From NCBI RefSeq assembly GCF_041296385.1, contig NC_091017.1:78359055-78423054 (forward strand): a DNA stretch of 64,000 nucleotides. The letters are read 5' to 3'. Under the pieces are notes generated by a model that saw only the letters and a program-made list of their open reading frames with translations, had not been told where the DNA came from and ran no database searches. A program made the position numbers and the translations under genes. Position 1 is the stretch's first letter, and the number at the start of each line of letters is the position of its first letter. Shown here piece after piece: positions 21,161 to 33,283 of this stretch. Origin of the DNA: Aphelocoma coerulescens (Eukaryota > Chordata > Aves > Passeriformes > Corvidae).

Positions 21161-21530
21161 CTTGGAATGAACAGGGGAACAGGAAAGCCCAGGAATTCCT
21201 GCCTCGGATTCAGGATAGTCCTGAGCCTGGGCTTATTTTTAAGCCTCTCCTTAATCCCTCCTGGCGTATCTGCGAGAAGGAATTGGACACAGGATGGAAT
21301 TAACGGAGGAAGTTGGCGAGAAAGCTCCGGGCTGGAAATCAACCCCTGGGAACTGGGAATAAACGGGGGGAAACTGGGAGCGTATGCCCTGGCAGGGGCT
21401 GATGGGAAGGGGAAAGAGAGGAGGATTGGACAAATTTTTATGGAATAATTCCAAGTAATTCGGAATAATTTGGAATAATCCTGGCAGCTTCGTTTGCTCT
21501 GTGCTCAAGGGCCTGGGCTTGCAGTCAAAT
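21161..21530. other. No recognised gene
   Basis: Unique DNA between the pentanucleotide array and the AT-rich island. A few 'ggaataatt' echoes at 21439-21478. Confidence 0.5.
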
Positions 21531-22345
21531 TTCATAATATTTGTATTATATTTATATTATTTTCTAGTTTCTATGATATATTTTCTATATTAGCATTTAT
21601 AATTTTATTAATATATTTATATTTATATTATTTAGGTTTTATCTAGAATATATTTTCTATATTATTTATAGTTTTTTATTTTGTTCATAGTATTTTTATT
21701 CTTCATCTTTTATATCTAATATATTGTTATATATTATTATCTATATTACTATTTTATATTATTTATAGTTTACATCGAATGCATTTTATAGATTATTATT
21801 TTAGCTTTATTATTTAATCTATATTATTTTCTATTATGTTTTATGTAGGATATATTTAATATATTATTTCGATTTTTATTATTTTGTTTATATTATTTAT
21901 ATCATTTATATTTTATACTTAATATATTTTATATATTGTTATTTCTATTTTTACAATTTCATTTCTGTTATTTTTATATTCTCTATAGAATATAGAATTT
22001 CTATATATTATTATTTACAGTTCTATGATCTTATTTCTATTATTTTATTATTTCTATTTTTACTATTTCTATTATTTTATCATTTATATTTTACACCTAA
22101 TGTATCTTACATATATTATTAATTATTATTAATAATAATTATTATATATTTTATTCTATTATATAATATTAATATTTATTATTAATATTTTTATTTTTTT
22201 GCTTATATTCTTTCACTATTTCTATGTTATACATTTTAGAGATATATAATTTTATTTTTATATGCGATATATCTTATTTTTATATGTTATATATTTTATA
22301 TTTTTTTATTTATAATTTTAATCTTTTTTTTTTCCTATTATTTCA
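21531..22345. repeat. 815-bp AT-rich low-complexity island
   Basis: Almost pure A/T with recurring 'ttatatttat', 'atatattttctat' and 'tattatttcta' words and no clear fixed period. The boundary with GC-richer DNA is abrupt on both sides. Likely an old degenerated AT repeat; no gene. Confidence 0.9.
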
Positions 22346-23036
22346 TTCCTTCAGCTCCTTTAATATTCCAAGGGGCTGAAATATGAAATTCCCGCTGAAC
22401 TGGGGAATCCAAACCAGAAGTTGTGGGGAAATCCCTGCAGAGACTTTGGAAGTTTTGATGATTTCAAATCTCTCTCTCACCCCAAATTATGGATTTATAT
22501 CCATAAAAATCCCCATTTCCACCATTCCATCCACATTTTCCTCATTAAATCCATGTTTATATCCCTAAACTCCAGGCAGGATGGATTTGGCTCAGGTGAG
22601 GTTTGGTGAAGGATAAATTGACCCAATCCTGCTAAAATTTGGGATTTATATCCCAAATTATATCCAGCGGATCCACCTCCAACAGGAGCTGCTGTGCTCC
22701 CAGGAAATCATGGAATGTGGGACCGGTTTATTTTATCCATGGGGAATCTGCCTTTTCCCCCTTTTTCTTAGGAATTTTTTTAGGTAGCTCTGGAAATTCC
22801 CCTTCCGGACAATGAGGAAACAATTCCCAATTCCTTTCCCTCCATCTGGGCAGCCATAAAATTTGGGATGGAGCAGCAGCTGTTGGACTCCGCACATCCA
22901 CGCTCCACAACAGGTCAGGGCAGGAAGCGAGGAGGAATCCATGGAAACCTTCGGGGGAATTTCGGGAGATGGAACATAATTAACGCCAGTTAGATTTTGG
23001 CCGGGATTCCAGGGCTCTGCTGTTGGGAAAGGCCCG
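22346..23036. other. No recognised gene
   Basis: Unique DNA. A possible 20-bp CR1 tail remnant ('aatcatggaatgtggg') lies at 22706. Confidence 0.5.
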
Positions 23037-23087
23037 TCTGGGATCTGGGATCTGGGATCTGGGATCTGGGATCTGGGATCTGGGATA
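23037..23087. repeat. (GGGATCT)n heptamer repeat, ~7 units
   Basis: Seven perfect 'tgggatc' units in a row, ending 'gggatagg'. Confidence 0.97.
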
Positions 23088-23705
23088 GGCAGCTCCTCAG
23101 CTGGCGGGAATAATCCCGGCTCTGTCATCCTAAACGGGTAAAAATTGGGATCCTCGGAAGGAGGACAATGGAATTTGCTTGGCACATTCCAAGATCTGGC
23201 CCAGGAGGTCGGGAAAAAGCAGCTTCCCGTTCCTCATGCAGCTGGTTCCTCTCCGGAGCCGCGCCTTTGGAAATAGAAATGCAAAACTTTATTGGTATAA
23301 AAGGTGAAGAACGAATTTTGGGAAGGGGGGAATCCCTGGAAATGCCATGGGATATAAACAATCCCCACAACAATCCAGCGGGTTTACAGAACAGGGTTTT
23401 TTTCCGTCCAAGTTTGTTGTTATTCCCATAAAAAATGGGACTGGGGGAGTGGAGGGGATGTGGGCGTGGTTTGGTTTCAAAGGTCTCGTCATGCTGGGAT
23501 CCACTGGATGAGGGAATCCATCATTCCTTTGGGAATGCCCAGATTCTGTGAACACCGAGCCAGACCCAAACCCCCTGTGGGATCATGGAGCTGCTCCATA
23601 CCCACATCCCGGTGTCCTGGTGCGTGGTGCCTTCCTTGGATCTGGCATGAAGGGCTCCGACAGCTCCAAGAATTCCCCAAACTGCAGGAACCGGGAGCGG
23701 GAGGG
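23088..23705. other. No recognised gene
   Basis: Unique DNA. Nothing recognised. Confidence 0.5.
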
Positions 23706-23832
23706 AAATCCAGAGGTCACTCAGTCCAACTCCTTGCCCTGGGGCGGGATGAGCTTTCCCTGTGTCATTCCTGAGATTGTCTAACCCATTCCCGAAACCC
23801 TCCGGCAGCAGCGATGGCTCCTTCACCCCTTC
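23706..23832 (-). mobile_element. Ancient CR1/L3-type LINE remnant
   Basis: 'gaggtcactcagtccaactcc' followed by 'cattcctgagattgtctaac' and 'ccctccggcagcagcgatgg' follows the reverse complement of old CR1 endings (AGTCCAACCCC; TCTAACCTGTTC; CCTCCAGTGATGG). It is clearly more diverged than the main subfamily. Confidence 0.55.
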
Positions 23833-24660
23833 CCGGCAATCCATTCTTTTTCCTTATCTCTGATTTCCCTCCCATCCGTCTCTCCCGCTGAAATTCAAAT
23901 CCCGGAGCAGGGATGGGATCATCCTTTTCCTCGCCCGGCGGATCCTCATCCTTCCCCATAAACCATCCCTGTTTCCTTCATCTTTTCCATGCTCTCTCCC
24001 TCATCCTGGATTTTCTCCAGCTGCTCCTGGTCTTCTTCAGGGTGGAATTCCGGGCTCAGGCTGCCTCCTCTGGCTGTTGCCGCCTCATTCCCAGGGCTGT
24101 GGGCACAAATCCCTGTCACCTGCTCCTGCATTCCCACTTTTCACCGCCTCCTGGCCCGTCCATCCCTCCTGGCCTCCGAGGATCCTCATCCGTGTTTCCT
24201 TCGGACCCGCTGTTCCGGTCGGTTTGGGGAAGGATGGCATGGCGCTTTGTTTTCGGGATGAGGGTGATTTTCCAAGGATCAAGGAGCTGCAGGAGCCAGA
24301 GATAAGGATCAGAGTAACTCGGGCAGGGTGTGGGAGGCGGGAGAGCCGCGGCTCCAGCCTTAATCTCGGCCTCTGTGAGTCAGACCCAGCCTCTGCTGAG
24401 GTCAGGTTAGCCTTGAATTTAAACTCAGCCTGGGCTGGGGGTGCCTGAGGGTGTTTAAGCCACATTCAGGTCCTGGTATTCCTTTAAGGATCAGGGTTTC
24501 CAAAGCTTTCTGCAGTTAAACCTGGCCTAAAGGAGCAGAAATTCCATGAGCTTCACTCCAAGCCCCATTCCAGGAAGATCCCCGTCCCCATCCTGCTGCT
24601 GGAGGTGACAGTTTTGTGTCTTGAACCAAAGTTCTTATCCCATGGGATGTTGGAGCCACT
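23833..24660. other. Unique GC-rich DNA, no gene
   Basis: Moderately CpG-rich around 24030-24370. Frames on both strands (23913-24305, 24077-24448 plus; 24085-24465 minus) show no domain. Confidence 0.45.
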
Positions 24661-25067
24661 GATCCCAGGGCTGGAGCCCCTCTGGATCAGGCTGTGAGAG
24701 CTGGGAATGTTCCCCTGGAGAAGGGAAGGAGCCAGGGAGAGCTGGGAGCCCCTTGCAGGGCCTAAAGGGGCTCCAGGAGAGCTGCAGAGGGACTGGGGCC
24801 AAGGCATGGAGGGCCAGGAGGCAGGGAATGGCTTCCCAGTGGGAAAGGGGAGCTTGGGGTGGGATGTTGGGAAGGAATTGCTGGCTGGGAGGGTGGGGAG
24901 GGGCTGGGCTGGAATTGCCAGAGCAGCTGGGGCTGCCCCTGGATCCCTGGCAGTGCCCAAGGCCAGGTTGGACACTGGGGCTTGGATCCAGCTGGAATGG
25001 TGGGAGGTGTCCCTGCCCATGGAATGGGATGGGAATTAAGGTCCCTTCCCACCCAATCCATGATTTT
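24661..25067 (+). mobile_element. CR1 LINE fragment, main subfamily, single copy
   Basis: Starts 'gatcccagggctggagcccc', extending a little 5' of the usual junction point, and runs through 'gggaatgttcccctggagaa' and the shared core to 'cacccaatccatgatttt'. Unlike 15488, 18285, 59228 and 62137, it has no CR1 tail joined to its 5' side, which makes it a useful comparison for the dimers. Confidence 0.92.
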
Positions 25068-26273
25068 ATGTCGAGACCTGTGTGACCAAGCGTCACTTCA
25101 CCTAAACCGGGAATTTCACTGTGTGGATTTCAGGGAGCCTCCCATCCCTCCTCTTCCCACTTCGCCCCTGGATTGCTCCTCCTGAAGCAGCACCGGGACC
25201 CTTTTTTGGGTGACACTGGAGCAGAATCCCCGGATGAGGCAGAAACACCCAAGTTTGGCCACTTTTGCAATCATTCCATGTGAGGATTTTGCAAGAGTGG
25301 GGGTGGGGTCCCTGGCTCGGCTCCAGCTCTGCTGATCCCAAGGAAGCCTGGAAAAGAGAAACCCCAAATCCAAGCAGCCAACCCCAAACCCCCCCTCCTG
25401 CAATTTGGGTTGTTTCCGGTCATTTTCCGGAGTTGCTGCTGCTGCACTGGTAATTTTTAGGAGTGGATGAGGTGATTATCCGAGTGTTAACGAGATAAAA
25501 ATTACGGCTGGATATCCCAGCGTTTTTGGGGGATTTGTGCTGCTGTGGGTGATGAGAGGATGGATAAGCTGAGCTTTGCTGAGCTCCCGATGCTGCAAAT
25601 CCCCACAATTGTTTGTGCCGAGCTCTGGGATCAAAGCTGCTCCATAGATGGGAGTTATTAATAATCCTAATTATTGGATGTTGGAAAATTGGTGCTGGGT
25701 GTTTTCCCATTAAAAAAATAAAAGGAGAGGGATGGAGCCCTCTCAGCTTTTGGGAATATTAAGTTCATTTATAAAACAATATTAAGGAGTTGCCTCAAGG
25801 AGCCTGGAATTTGGGGTTGTTCCTGGGGATTTTATCTCACCATGAAAACAATTCCCAAACTCAAACGGGAGAATTTTTGGGAGCTGGAATTTAATCACGG
25901 TTTATAATTCCTGACATCAGCGTTGCCCCTTTTCATCCCAATGGATCATAAAGCATTTTCCGGAGCAGGAATAGAGGGAGGGGGGCACTCCCCTCCCGTT
26001 TGGATGGGGTGGAACTCGGGAATCGTCCCATGCCAGCGGAATGAAGCAACAGCTCGTTTGGGAGGTGAAGTCATGGGATCACAGGAATTAGGGCTGGGAA
26101 AAAGCTCATTAAGGAATTTGCTCCATCCCCCTCCCCCTACGTGCTCGTGGCTGTGTCCCGAGCTTTGTCCGGACTAGTTGGGAACATCCCAGGGGAGCGG
26201 AGGAATTCCTCCAAGTGAAACTGCAACGGAGCAGCTGAAGCCCGGCCAGGAATGGGAATTTTCCTCCTGGAAA
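25068..26273. other. No recognised gene
   Basis: About 1.2 kb of unique DNA. Short frames only (none above 96 codons). A TAAT-containing stretch lies at 25655-25685. Confidence 0.5.
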
Positions 26274-26309
26274 ACCAACAAACAAACAAACAAACAAACA
26301 AACAAAAAA
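26274..26309. repeat. (CAAA)n tetranucleotide repeat
   Basis: About eight 'aaac' units followed by a short A run. Confidence 0.95.
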
Positions 26310-26370
26310 TCCCCAACATGGAATCTCCAGGCTGCCAGGCTTGGAATGAGCCTCCAGCAGCACAAGGGTT

Positions 26371-26424
26371 AAATCCCAGGATCTTTTAGGTTGGAAAACC
26401 CCTCCGGGATCGAGTCCAACCCAG
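26371..26424 (-). mobile_element. Short CR1 3' end remnant
   Basis: 'aatcccaggatcttttaggttg', 'gaaaacccctccgggatcg', 'agtccaaccc' resembles the reverse complement of a CR1 terminus. Diverged and short. Confidence 0.5.
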
Positions 26425-26956
26425 CCAGATCCACCGCTCGCTTTTCCTGCAGATTTCCTCTTCAGATCCCGAGCAATCCCATCATTTTCCCGTGCGGAAG
26501 CAGCGCTGGCAGAGCGGCTGCAAATTCCAGGGAGAGTGGGAATGCTGGAGGATGCACGTGCACCTCAGGAATGGTGTCCACGAGCCTGGAATGAGCCTTG
26601 TTCCCACAAAGGTCATTCCAGGGCAGGGAAGCAGGGCAGGATTGAAGATCTGCGGCTGGAGGGAAAAGTCTCCCCACACGGGAAGCTGTGGAAGTGCTGT
26701 TGTTGGAATCATCCAAAGCAGGGCTGGAAAAGCAGATTCCAGCATGGAAAAGTGTCCGGTGTTGTGTGTGCAGGGGGTGGGGGAGCCCCCAAAATCCGGG
26801 ATGTGCTGGGCTGGGAAGTGCTGGGGGAAGGAAAAGGGATTTTTTACCGAATTTCTCTGTCCATGGAGAATTCCTCACCTTTTTAGGCCTCTGGAATGTC
26901 AGAGAGGCAGCAAATCCAAGGTGCTGCTGTTCCCTCCAGCAAATTCCCTCCTCCCA
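26425..26956. other. No recognised gene
   Basis: Unique DNA. Frames 26462-27019 minus (185 codons) and 26492-27031 plus (179 codons) oppose each other. No domain. Confidence 0.5.
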
Positions 26957-27239
26957 AATTCCCAGCAAAACCCCATCCAGGCCTTTTCCTGGACAAATCC
27001 TCACGTTCTCCCTGAGCATTCCCTTGTCTAAACCCTCCTGGCCTCAGTGGCTGTTTTCCTCCTTTTTTACTTAATTCCAATGGATTTGGAATTCACTCTG
27101 CCCCTCAAATTCCCAAGCAAACCCCAGCCAGGCTTTTCCCTGGATAAATCCTCCCATGCTCCCCTAAACCTCCTGCTGGCTAAACTTTCCCTGGCTTCAG
27201 TGGCTGCTTCCTCCTTTTCCACTCAATTCCAAAGGATTT
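26957..27239. repeat. Tandem duplication, ~150-bp period, two copies
   Basis: 'aaattcccagcaaaacccc', 'ggccttttcctggacaaatcc', 'cctcagtggctgttttcctcc', 'aattccaatggattt' (26957-27087) recurs with substitutions at 27107-27239. Roughly 80% similar by eye. Confidence 0.85.
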
Positions 27240-29058
27240 TTTTGCCCCCGGGATGAATCAATTCCTTAGGCTCCAGTTGGGATCTCGGCCGCAGGGCGAC
27301 CCTTTGGCAACCCGGGAATGAAACGCGGTGTCCAGGCAGGATGGGAGGCAATCAGCTGCCCAGCGCCGGTTGTTTGGGAATGCTGCCTTGCCTGGCTCCT
27401 GGACACTCCCGCTTTTTCCAGGCTCGACCTTCCCACCTCGGGATATTTAACGCACAATGGCTGGCACGGCGGAGCCTTCATTTTTCCAGACAATTATGGG
27501 GAAGCGGCATCCGCCACATTCCTGCCCCGCTCCTTTGATGTTGGGTGATTTCACGGCACTTAATGATAGGACACGGACCAGGGAAAGATCCTCACCCTCT
27601 GGAATCGGCCCCCATTCCCACAGCCTCATTCCTTTCTCCATGGATTTAGAGATAGGATTTGGATCCCTCCCCACAGCAGCTGGAGTTGTTTTGCGCCTCA
27701 TTACTCCAGGTCCTTAATTAAAGCACTCTTGTTAATTATCCCAGGGGACACTCCTTTGGCAATTATAAGTTGGAGAGTGAGGATGGCTGTTCCCATTATC
27801 CAAAGGCTTGGGAGACGTTCAGCAGGATCGGTTGGGTAGCTGGGATTTGCTTTTTCCATAGCTAAACCCACTTTTTTTCCCGTAATTTGTATTTTTTAGG
27901 GATGGATCAAAGCTAATCCTGGGCCTTTCTTTTTTTCCCCTGTAAGCAGCCAGGTGGAAAAAAATCCATTTATTTCAGTGGATGCCTTGATTTTCAGTGG
28001 GTCCATCATCACCTGTCCATGGATCTTTAGTCTGTCCATGGATTTTTAGTCTGTCCATCACTCCAAGCCTGTGAGGAAAAACTTTGGAAGTTGAGGTGAT
28101 GCTTTGGGCACTCCTTGGAGCCTCTGGAAGCAAAGGAGCTGGCGGTGAGGAGCAACAAACTGCTCCACATCTGGGAAACATCCTTGGGAAGCCGTGCCCT
28201 GAATTGTCTGGGAATTAAACCCCTCCTGGACTGGATTTCTGAGGAGTTGAGGGATTTTTCCCTCTTCCCACCCCTGTTTTCCTTGCTCCTCTGAGGCTGG
28301 GAAGTGCCAGTCCTGCTCCCCGTGAGCCTGAGTCACCCAGGAGTGTGTTATCCCGGGAGTTGAGTGCCTTATCCCAGCTCCTGGGCTCGGGATGGCTCCC
28401 AGGGTAACGTGGATGGGGTGGAGAATCCTGATTCTCTGTGCTGCATCCTTCCCGTGTTCCCAACCCTCACCATTCCAGAGGAGGCTTTCCAGAGGAAATC
28501 CCAGCTTTGGTGGACACGGGGGTTTGTCACATTGCCCTGACATTCCCTCTTCCCCCCACCCCCAGCACCCCAGACTCCTGCCTTCCTGTCAGAGGCCTTT
28601 TCCCAGAGGAACCGCAGCTTTGGGAAGACAGGATTTTTGGGAATTGCGGGTTTCTGGAGCAGGGACAGCCACAGAAAACTGAGGAGCTCCAACAAACCCA
28701 GAGAGGCTCCAGGCACCGCTTGCGCTCCAAGATCCCACGGCATCGTTTGGTTTCTCCTTGTCTTGGAGGTTCAGGGAATGGCCTGGAGGAATTCCAGGCA
28801 GGAGGAATTAGTTTGGAATCCCCTCCCGTAGTTTCTCCCGAGGGAATTGCCCTGGAATTCTGCTGCGGGAATCACTTTGGAGAAGGGGAGGGTGGGGACA
28901 GGGATTGTCATCTTGAGAGGTTTTTCACAGCTGGGGTATGGAGCTCCTTCACCATCAGAGTTTCAGGGATCGGCTCCCAGGAATTTAGGAAACAACATGG
29001 CCCCAGCTGGCCAAAAAGCCTGGAATTCCGCTGGAGTCATTCGATAACGAATTCCCAT
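27240..29058. other. No recognised gene; TAATT-rich stretch
   Basis: About 1.8 kb of unique DNA. At 27690-27770 several homeodomain-type words cluster ('cctcattact', 'ccttaattaaagcac', 'ttgttaattatccc', 'ggcaattataagttgg'), which would suit a regulatory element, but conservation cannot be judged here. 'tccatggattttagtctg'-like words repeat at 28014-28055. The largest frame is 28438-29061 plus (207 codons), without a domain. Confidence 0.45.
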
Positions 29059-29080
29059 TAAAAAAAAAAAAAAAAAAAAA
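29059..29080. repeat. Poly-A run, ~21 bases
   Basis: Homopolymer A. No retrocopy can be recognised upstream on the plus strand. Confidence 0.95.
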
Positions 29081-29480
29081 GTATTTTAATGAATTTCTAT
29101 AAATCCAGGATGATTTTCCGTTAATCCAGGGACCTCTGGGAGTGAGGGACCTCTGTGTCCCCTTGGATTTCTTCTCCCTTATTTAACCTTTCTCTATTTT
29201 GGTCTTTCTCCCCAGAGAATTCCTGCATGTCCCCCCACATTTCCTCCTAAATTGGGGTCAGGAATTCCTTATCACAGGTTGATAACGCATTGATGATAAA
29301 GATTCAGCCCTCCAACTTCCTCTGGGAGCTTTTCCTTTCCCCTCTCACCATCTGGGATTTCCTGGAGAGGCTCTGGGCTCCAGCATTTGGGATTCAGTGC
29401 TCACCCAGGAGCTTCTGGAAGTGGACGTGGTTGAGGACAACCCCAGTGGCCAAACCCGATGGCAGATATCAACCATCAAA
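29081..29480. other. No recognised gene
   Basis: Unique DNA; only the first part of a 96-codon frame (29290-29580) that runs into a CR1 remnant. Confidence 0.5.
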
Positions 29481-29555
29481 TCGTGGAATCATGGAACATT
29501 CCGAGTTGGAGAAGATCCTTAAGGATCATCTAAGTCAGCTCCTCTCAACACTTCG
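29481..29555 (-). mobile_element. Ancient CR1 3' end remnant
   Basis: 'tcgtggaatcatggaacatt', 'ccgagttggagaagatcctt', 'aaggatcatctaagtc' corresponds to the reverse complement of a CR1 terminus with an ATGATTCCA-like tail unit. Diverged. Confidence 0.65.
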
Positions 29556-30053
29556 TCCTCGGAAATTCCATCAGCTTTAAGATCCAGACTCATTTTTCCT
29601 GGTGGGAGACATCTGAGGGGGTTCAGGAGAACCCTCAGTGTTGTATTTCTGTGTTTATTTGTGGACACGAATTCCCAGTTGGCGATCCCACCACGATGGG
29701 TAGGGAAGGGTGGGAATCAGTTGTCCCAGCTGTTGGTCCTTTGTTTTCCAACCTTTTTTAGAGGTCCCAGAGGGTCTAGAAGTCCCTGAGCACACGTGGA
29801 CAGTTGGGATGAGCAGGGAATGACCCCCAGGGGCCGTCGCCATCCCTCAGGGTTTGAATTTAGGCTGAGAAAGCTCCGAGAGTGGGAGCCAGGACTGATT
29901 TTTCCTGGTTTTTCACAGTCTGGGATGGATCCGCTCTCTGGAACTTTGTTGTCCCTGTGAACCCTCTCATTCTTTGGGACAATGAGCTCTTAAACTCCTG
30001 ACACAGGGAAAGAACCCAACAGCTTTGGTTTGAGCTGCTGACAGCGGGATGTG
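29556..30053. other. No recognised gene
   Basis: Unique DNA. Nothing recognised. Confidence 0.5.
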
Positions 30054-30134
30054 AGATGAGATGATGGTGATGATGGTGATGATGGTGATGATGGTGGTGA
30101 TGATGATGATGGTGATGATGGTGATGATGATGAT
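30054..30134. repeat. (GATGGT/GAT)n trinucleotide-based repeat
   Basis: About 80 bp of 'gatggtgatgat' words. The poly-histidine-coding minus frame (29860-30138) and its Met/Val plus counterpart are by-products. Confidence 0.96.
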
Positions 30135-30365
30135 CCATCCTTCATTCACCTTCTCCATGACAGCTTTGTCCAGACCTCTGTTCTGTTCCCTTTCTTCCCA
30201 GCCAGGATTTGCTTCTCAAGTGCTTCACCCCAAAGCTCTTCAGGCGTGGAATCACCTCAGGTTTGGGAACTCTTCGCTTTCTCCTCTGGATCTTCTGAAC
30301 CAGGAGACCAGAAGTGCACTCTGGAGCCAAGCCCAAAATTCCCAGTGGAATTCCACATTTTAATA
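30135..30365. other. No recognised gene
   Basis: Short unique spacer between two microsatellites. Confidence 0.5.
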
Positions 30366-30482
30366 ATTTTTATTTTATTTTATTTTATTTTATTTTATTT
30401 TATTTTATTTTATTTTATTTTATTTTATTTTATTTTATTTTATTTTATTTTATTTTATTTTATTTTATTTTATTTTATTTTT
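30366..30482. repeat. (TTTTA)n pentanucleotide repeat, ~23 units
   Basis: Perfect TTTTA array. It creates a spurious ILFYF-rich open frame on the plus strand (30246-30827). Confidence 0.98.
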
Positions 30483-30961
30483 CTTTTCTCCAATTCTCTG
30501 GATAACTGGCTCCGGGTGATTCCCTCACAGGGAATTACGGTGCCCTCACTCCCAGAGGAGGTTTCAGGTCCATCCCAGAGTCCCACATTCCAAGGGCTGA
30601 GGGAGAAGAGGGAACCTTGTGCTTGTATCCGTGGGTGTTTGTGGAGGATGGAGCAGCCCAGACTTCCAAGACATCATCCCGGAGAGATCCACTCCCGGAT
30701 ATGCTGGAATGGGACAATCGGTGTTGCTTTTATGGCCAAAGCTGTCCAGGTGTGGGATGGAGAGCCTGAGAGAGCCTGGAATGGTGATGTTTTTCCAGCA
30801 GGGCTTTCCCAGGAGGCCTCCACATGAAGCCCTGTCCTACAGACAGGATTAAATCTCCAGAAAATCCCAACGGGTCCCAGCTGGCTCCATCCTGTGGAGC
30901 CTGACCCCAGAATCCGGGCTGGGATCCTCCTCCTTGGACGTTATCCGAGCTAAGCTGGAAG
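30483..30961. other. No recognised gene
   Basis: Unique DNA. Short frames only. Confidence 0.5.
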
Positions 30962-31002
30962 AAATCACAGAGAGTCTTGGTTGGAAGGACCTGAAGGATC
31001 AC
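30962..31002 (-). mobile_element. Very short CR1 3' end remnant
   Basis: 'aaatcacagagagtcttggt' and 'tggaaggacctgaaggatcac' resemble the reverse complement of a CR1 terminus (ACAGAATGGTTGGGTTGGAAGG). Only about 40 bp. Confidence 0.45.
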
Positions 31003-32893
31003 CTGATTTTGAACTTTTCTTTCCCAGGAGAATCCGTTTTTCCCTGGGTCTCCTCACGTGTTTTGTGGTGTTATCCCTGGAAAATTTTTCTGTTGGGTTT
31101 AGAGATGATCCAAAAGAAGCCAGAGCCTTTCTCAGCTTGGGATTTAGGACCAAAGGCCAGGAGAAGACCCTGGGTCAGTCTTTGACTCTCTGAGCACCTC
31201 TGGCTGTAGGAAAAATTTCTGGAGCCACCAGCTCCACCCCACTGTTGGGAATTGTGGACAGGTAATATGAAGATCTCTCCATCTTCTTTCCCAATGTGCA
31301 AATCCATGCATTAGAAATATTGTAAATGAGGGAAATTTGGGGTGGAAGTCACTGACTGCCCATGGCGGGCATGTCAGACCCACTCCCAGAAAATTCTTAA
31401 ATAGTTCTCATTTATTTAGTGAGCCTCCAAGGGACTCGGAGGTTGTCCAGCAGGTTCCTGCTTTCCTTGGGAGTTGAGGCATGCTGGATATCCAGGTTGT
31501 TTGGCTGTGTATTCCCAGATTTTGGGTCTAGTTTGGAGTCTCTTGGGCAGTCACATGGGGTTTTCTTGGCATTCCTTGGGGTTTAGGGCTCCATTTATCC
31601 CAGAAACCGCCAGACTGGGACTTCCTAGGCCCTGGAGTCCTCCCTGGCTCAGGGAATGTCATTCCAGGAGGATAAAATGGTTCCTTGCTGGGACAACACA
31701 ACAATTTAGACTTCCTTAACTTTCTGGACAGGTTTCAGGAATTCCAGCCGGAATTTCCAGGCACGTAAATCCCCAATATCTCTTCCCGTGGTCCGGTCTC
31801 ATTCCTTCTTGGAATGTGAGCCACTGGCAGTGCTCTTCCCTTTATTCCCTCTTCCCTTTATTCCAAGAGGAGGAACAGCCTGGAAGGAACCTGCTCCAAC
31901 ATCCCCCATCTTGGAGAGGCTGCAGTTGGATCAACCCAGCCTGACATTGTTTGGGAAGCTCATTGATTCCAGGTGCGGAGCCACTGAGGGAGACAGCCCC
32001 TCCTAGGAATATTTCCAGCCTAATCCAAAGCAGGATGGTCGGTTTAGATGGGCCATAATTGCCCTAATTTGGGCAAGATGGGACTTGCTCAGCTCTTAAA
32101 TCAAAAATGAGGCTTCACATTTCATCCAGACATGACTCTGGTCATCCCAGCGCTCTTAAATCCATGAGTTGTTGATTTGGGAGATAAACAAGGGATGGGT
32201 TTGAAGCAAACACAAGAAAAAATAGAATTTCTCAACCACCCAAACTCCTAAAATTCCCTTTCAGGACAAATGGATTTCATCCTTTGACCGAGAGGAATTA
32301 CAGTAGGTTTTCTTCTCTAAACATATTCCCATAATTAAATTTCAGGAGGGGAATAAAATCTCAGGCAGGAAAATTCCACCATTTCATTTGGTTTCCGTTT
32401 CGTTCCTCTGACATTAAAAAAAATGTAATTACTTACTTCAAACAGCTGAAATAATGGACCCAAATTTGATATATTTATATGTTTTATTTATGTATCTATT
32501 TTATTTTGTGGCAAGTAAAATATTCCCTGAGGGAATGAGTGGCCCAGAGCTGGAAAAAGGATCCCTCGGGATTCCTGCGGCCTCTTTGCCTTGACGCCCA
32601 GTGCTCCTTGGTTTGGATTTTCAGCCTCGTGTCCTGATGGGCATTCCCTGGATGATTCTCCTTGCAGGGAGAGGTGGGGAATGGGGGAGATATTCCGGTT
32701 TTTCCCTTTTCTCCTGCTGTCCTTGACCTGGCACCACGTCCTGCCCTTTCTCCCCCATGGATTGCCCAACTCTCCGAGGCCTCTGGCATCACTTTGCCTC
32801 CCACACCCTGCACCTCCACACCCCTTTCATCACAATTCTGCACCTCCTCCACTTCCTGGGGCTCCTTCCCCAGCTGGAGCCGTGAGCTCTCCT
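31003..32893. other. No recognised gene
   Basis: About 1.9 kb of unique DNA. The 31700-32490 part is AT-richer. Long frames begin only near 32490-32590 (32496-33041 minus, 181 codons; 32591-33277 plus, 228 codons). They oppose each other, and the plus frame runs into CR1. No domain. Confidence 0.5.
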
Positions 32894-33024
32894 TGTTTTC
32901 CACCCCTGTCCCCACGTTCTTTGCTTGCTGCATGTTTGGGACAACTCTTACTTCACCTGCCCTGCCTTGACTTGTGGGTTCCTCTCGGCACTGAAATCCC
33001 TTCCCACTCCTGCCAACACCTCTG
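32894..33024 (-). repeat. Unidentified interspersed repeat, copy 1
   Basis: The reverse complement reads 'ggtgttggcaggagtgggaa', 'gggatttcag', then 'gtcaaggcagggcaggtgaa', 'gtaagagttgtcccaaa', 'ggtggaaaacaagg'. It matches 34282-34433 on the opposite strand at roughly 75% by eye. I do not recognise the family. It directly precedes a CR1 copy here, and its partner also directly precedes one. Confidence 0.65.
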
Positions 33025-33037
33025 GAAAAGCCATTTA

Positions 33038-33283
33038 TCATGGAATTGTGGAATGGGTTGGGTTGGAATGACCTTAAAAATCATCCAGTCCACCCCATCC
33101 AAGGACAGGGACACCTCCCACTACCCCAGGTGGATCCAAGCCCCAGTGTCCAGCCTGGCCTTGGGGCACTGCCAGGGATCCAGGGGCAGCCCCAGCTGCT
33201 CTGGCAATTCCAGCCCAGCCCCTCCCCACCCTCCCAGCCAGCAATTCCTTCCCAACATCCCATCTAAATCTCCTTAACATTCT
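33038..33283 (-). mobile_element. CR1 LINE 3' fragment, main subfamily
   Basis: From 'tcatggaattgtggaatggg' through the shared core to 'aacatcccatctaaatctcc'. Contains 'ggatccaggggcagcccc' and 'cagccagcaattccttccc'. Confidence 0.92.

Noticed and set aside
20744..21448. 234-codon FPFLS-repeat protein and its Lys-Gly-Glu minus partner
   Set aside because: Direct translation of the (TTTCC)n array.
29860..30138. Poly-histidine protein
   Set aside because: Translation of the (ATG/GAT)n repeat.
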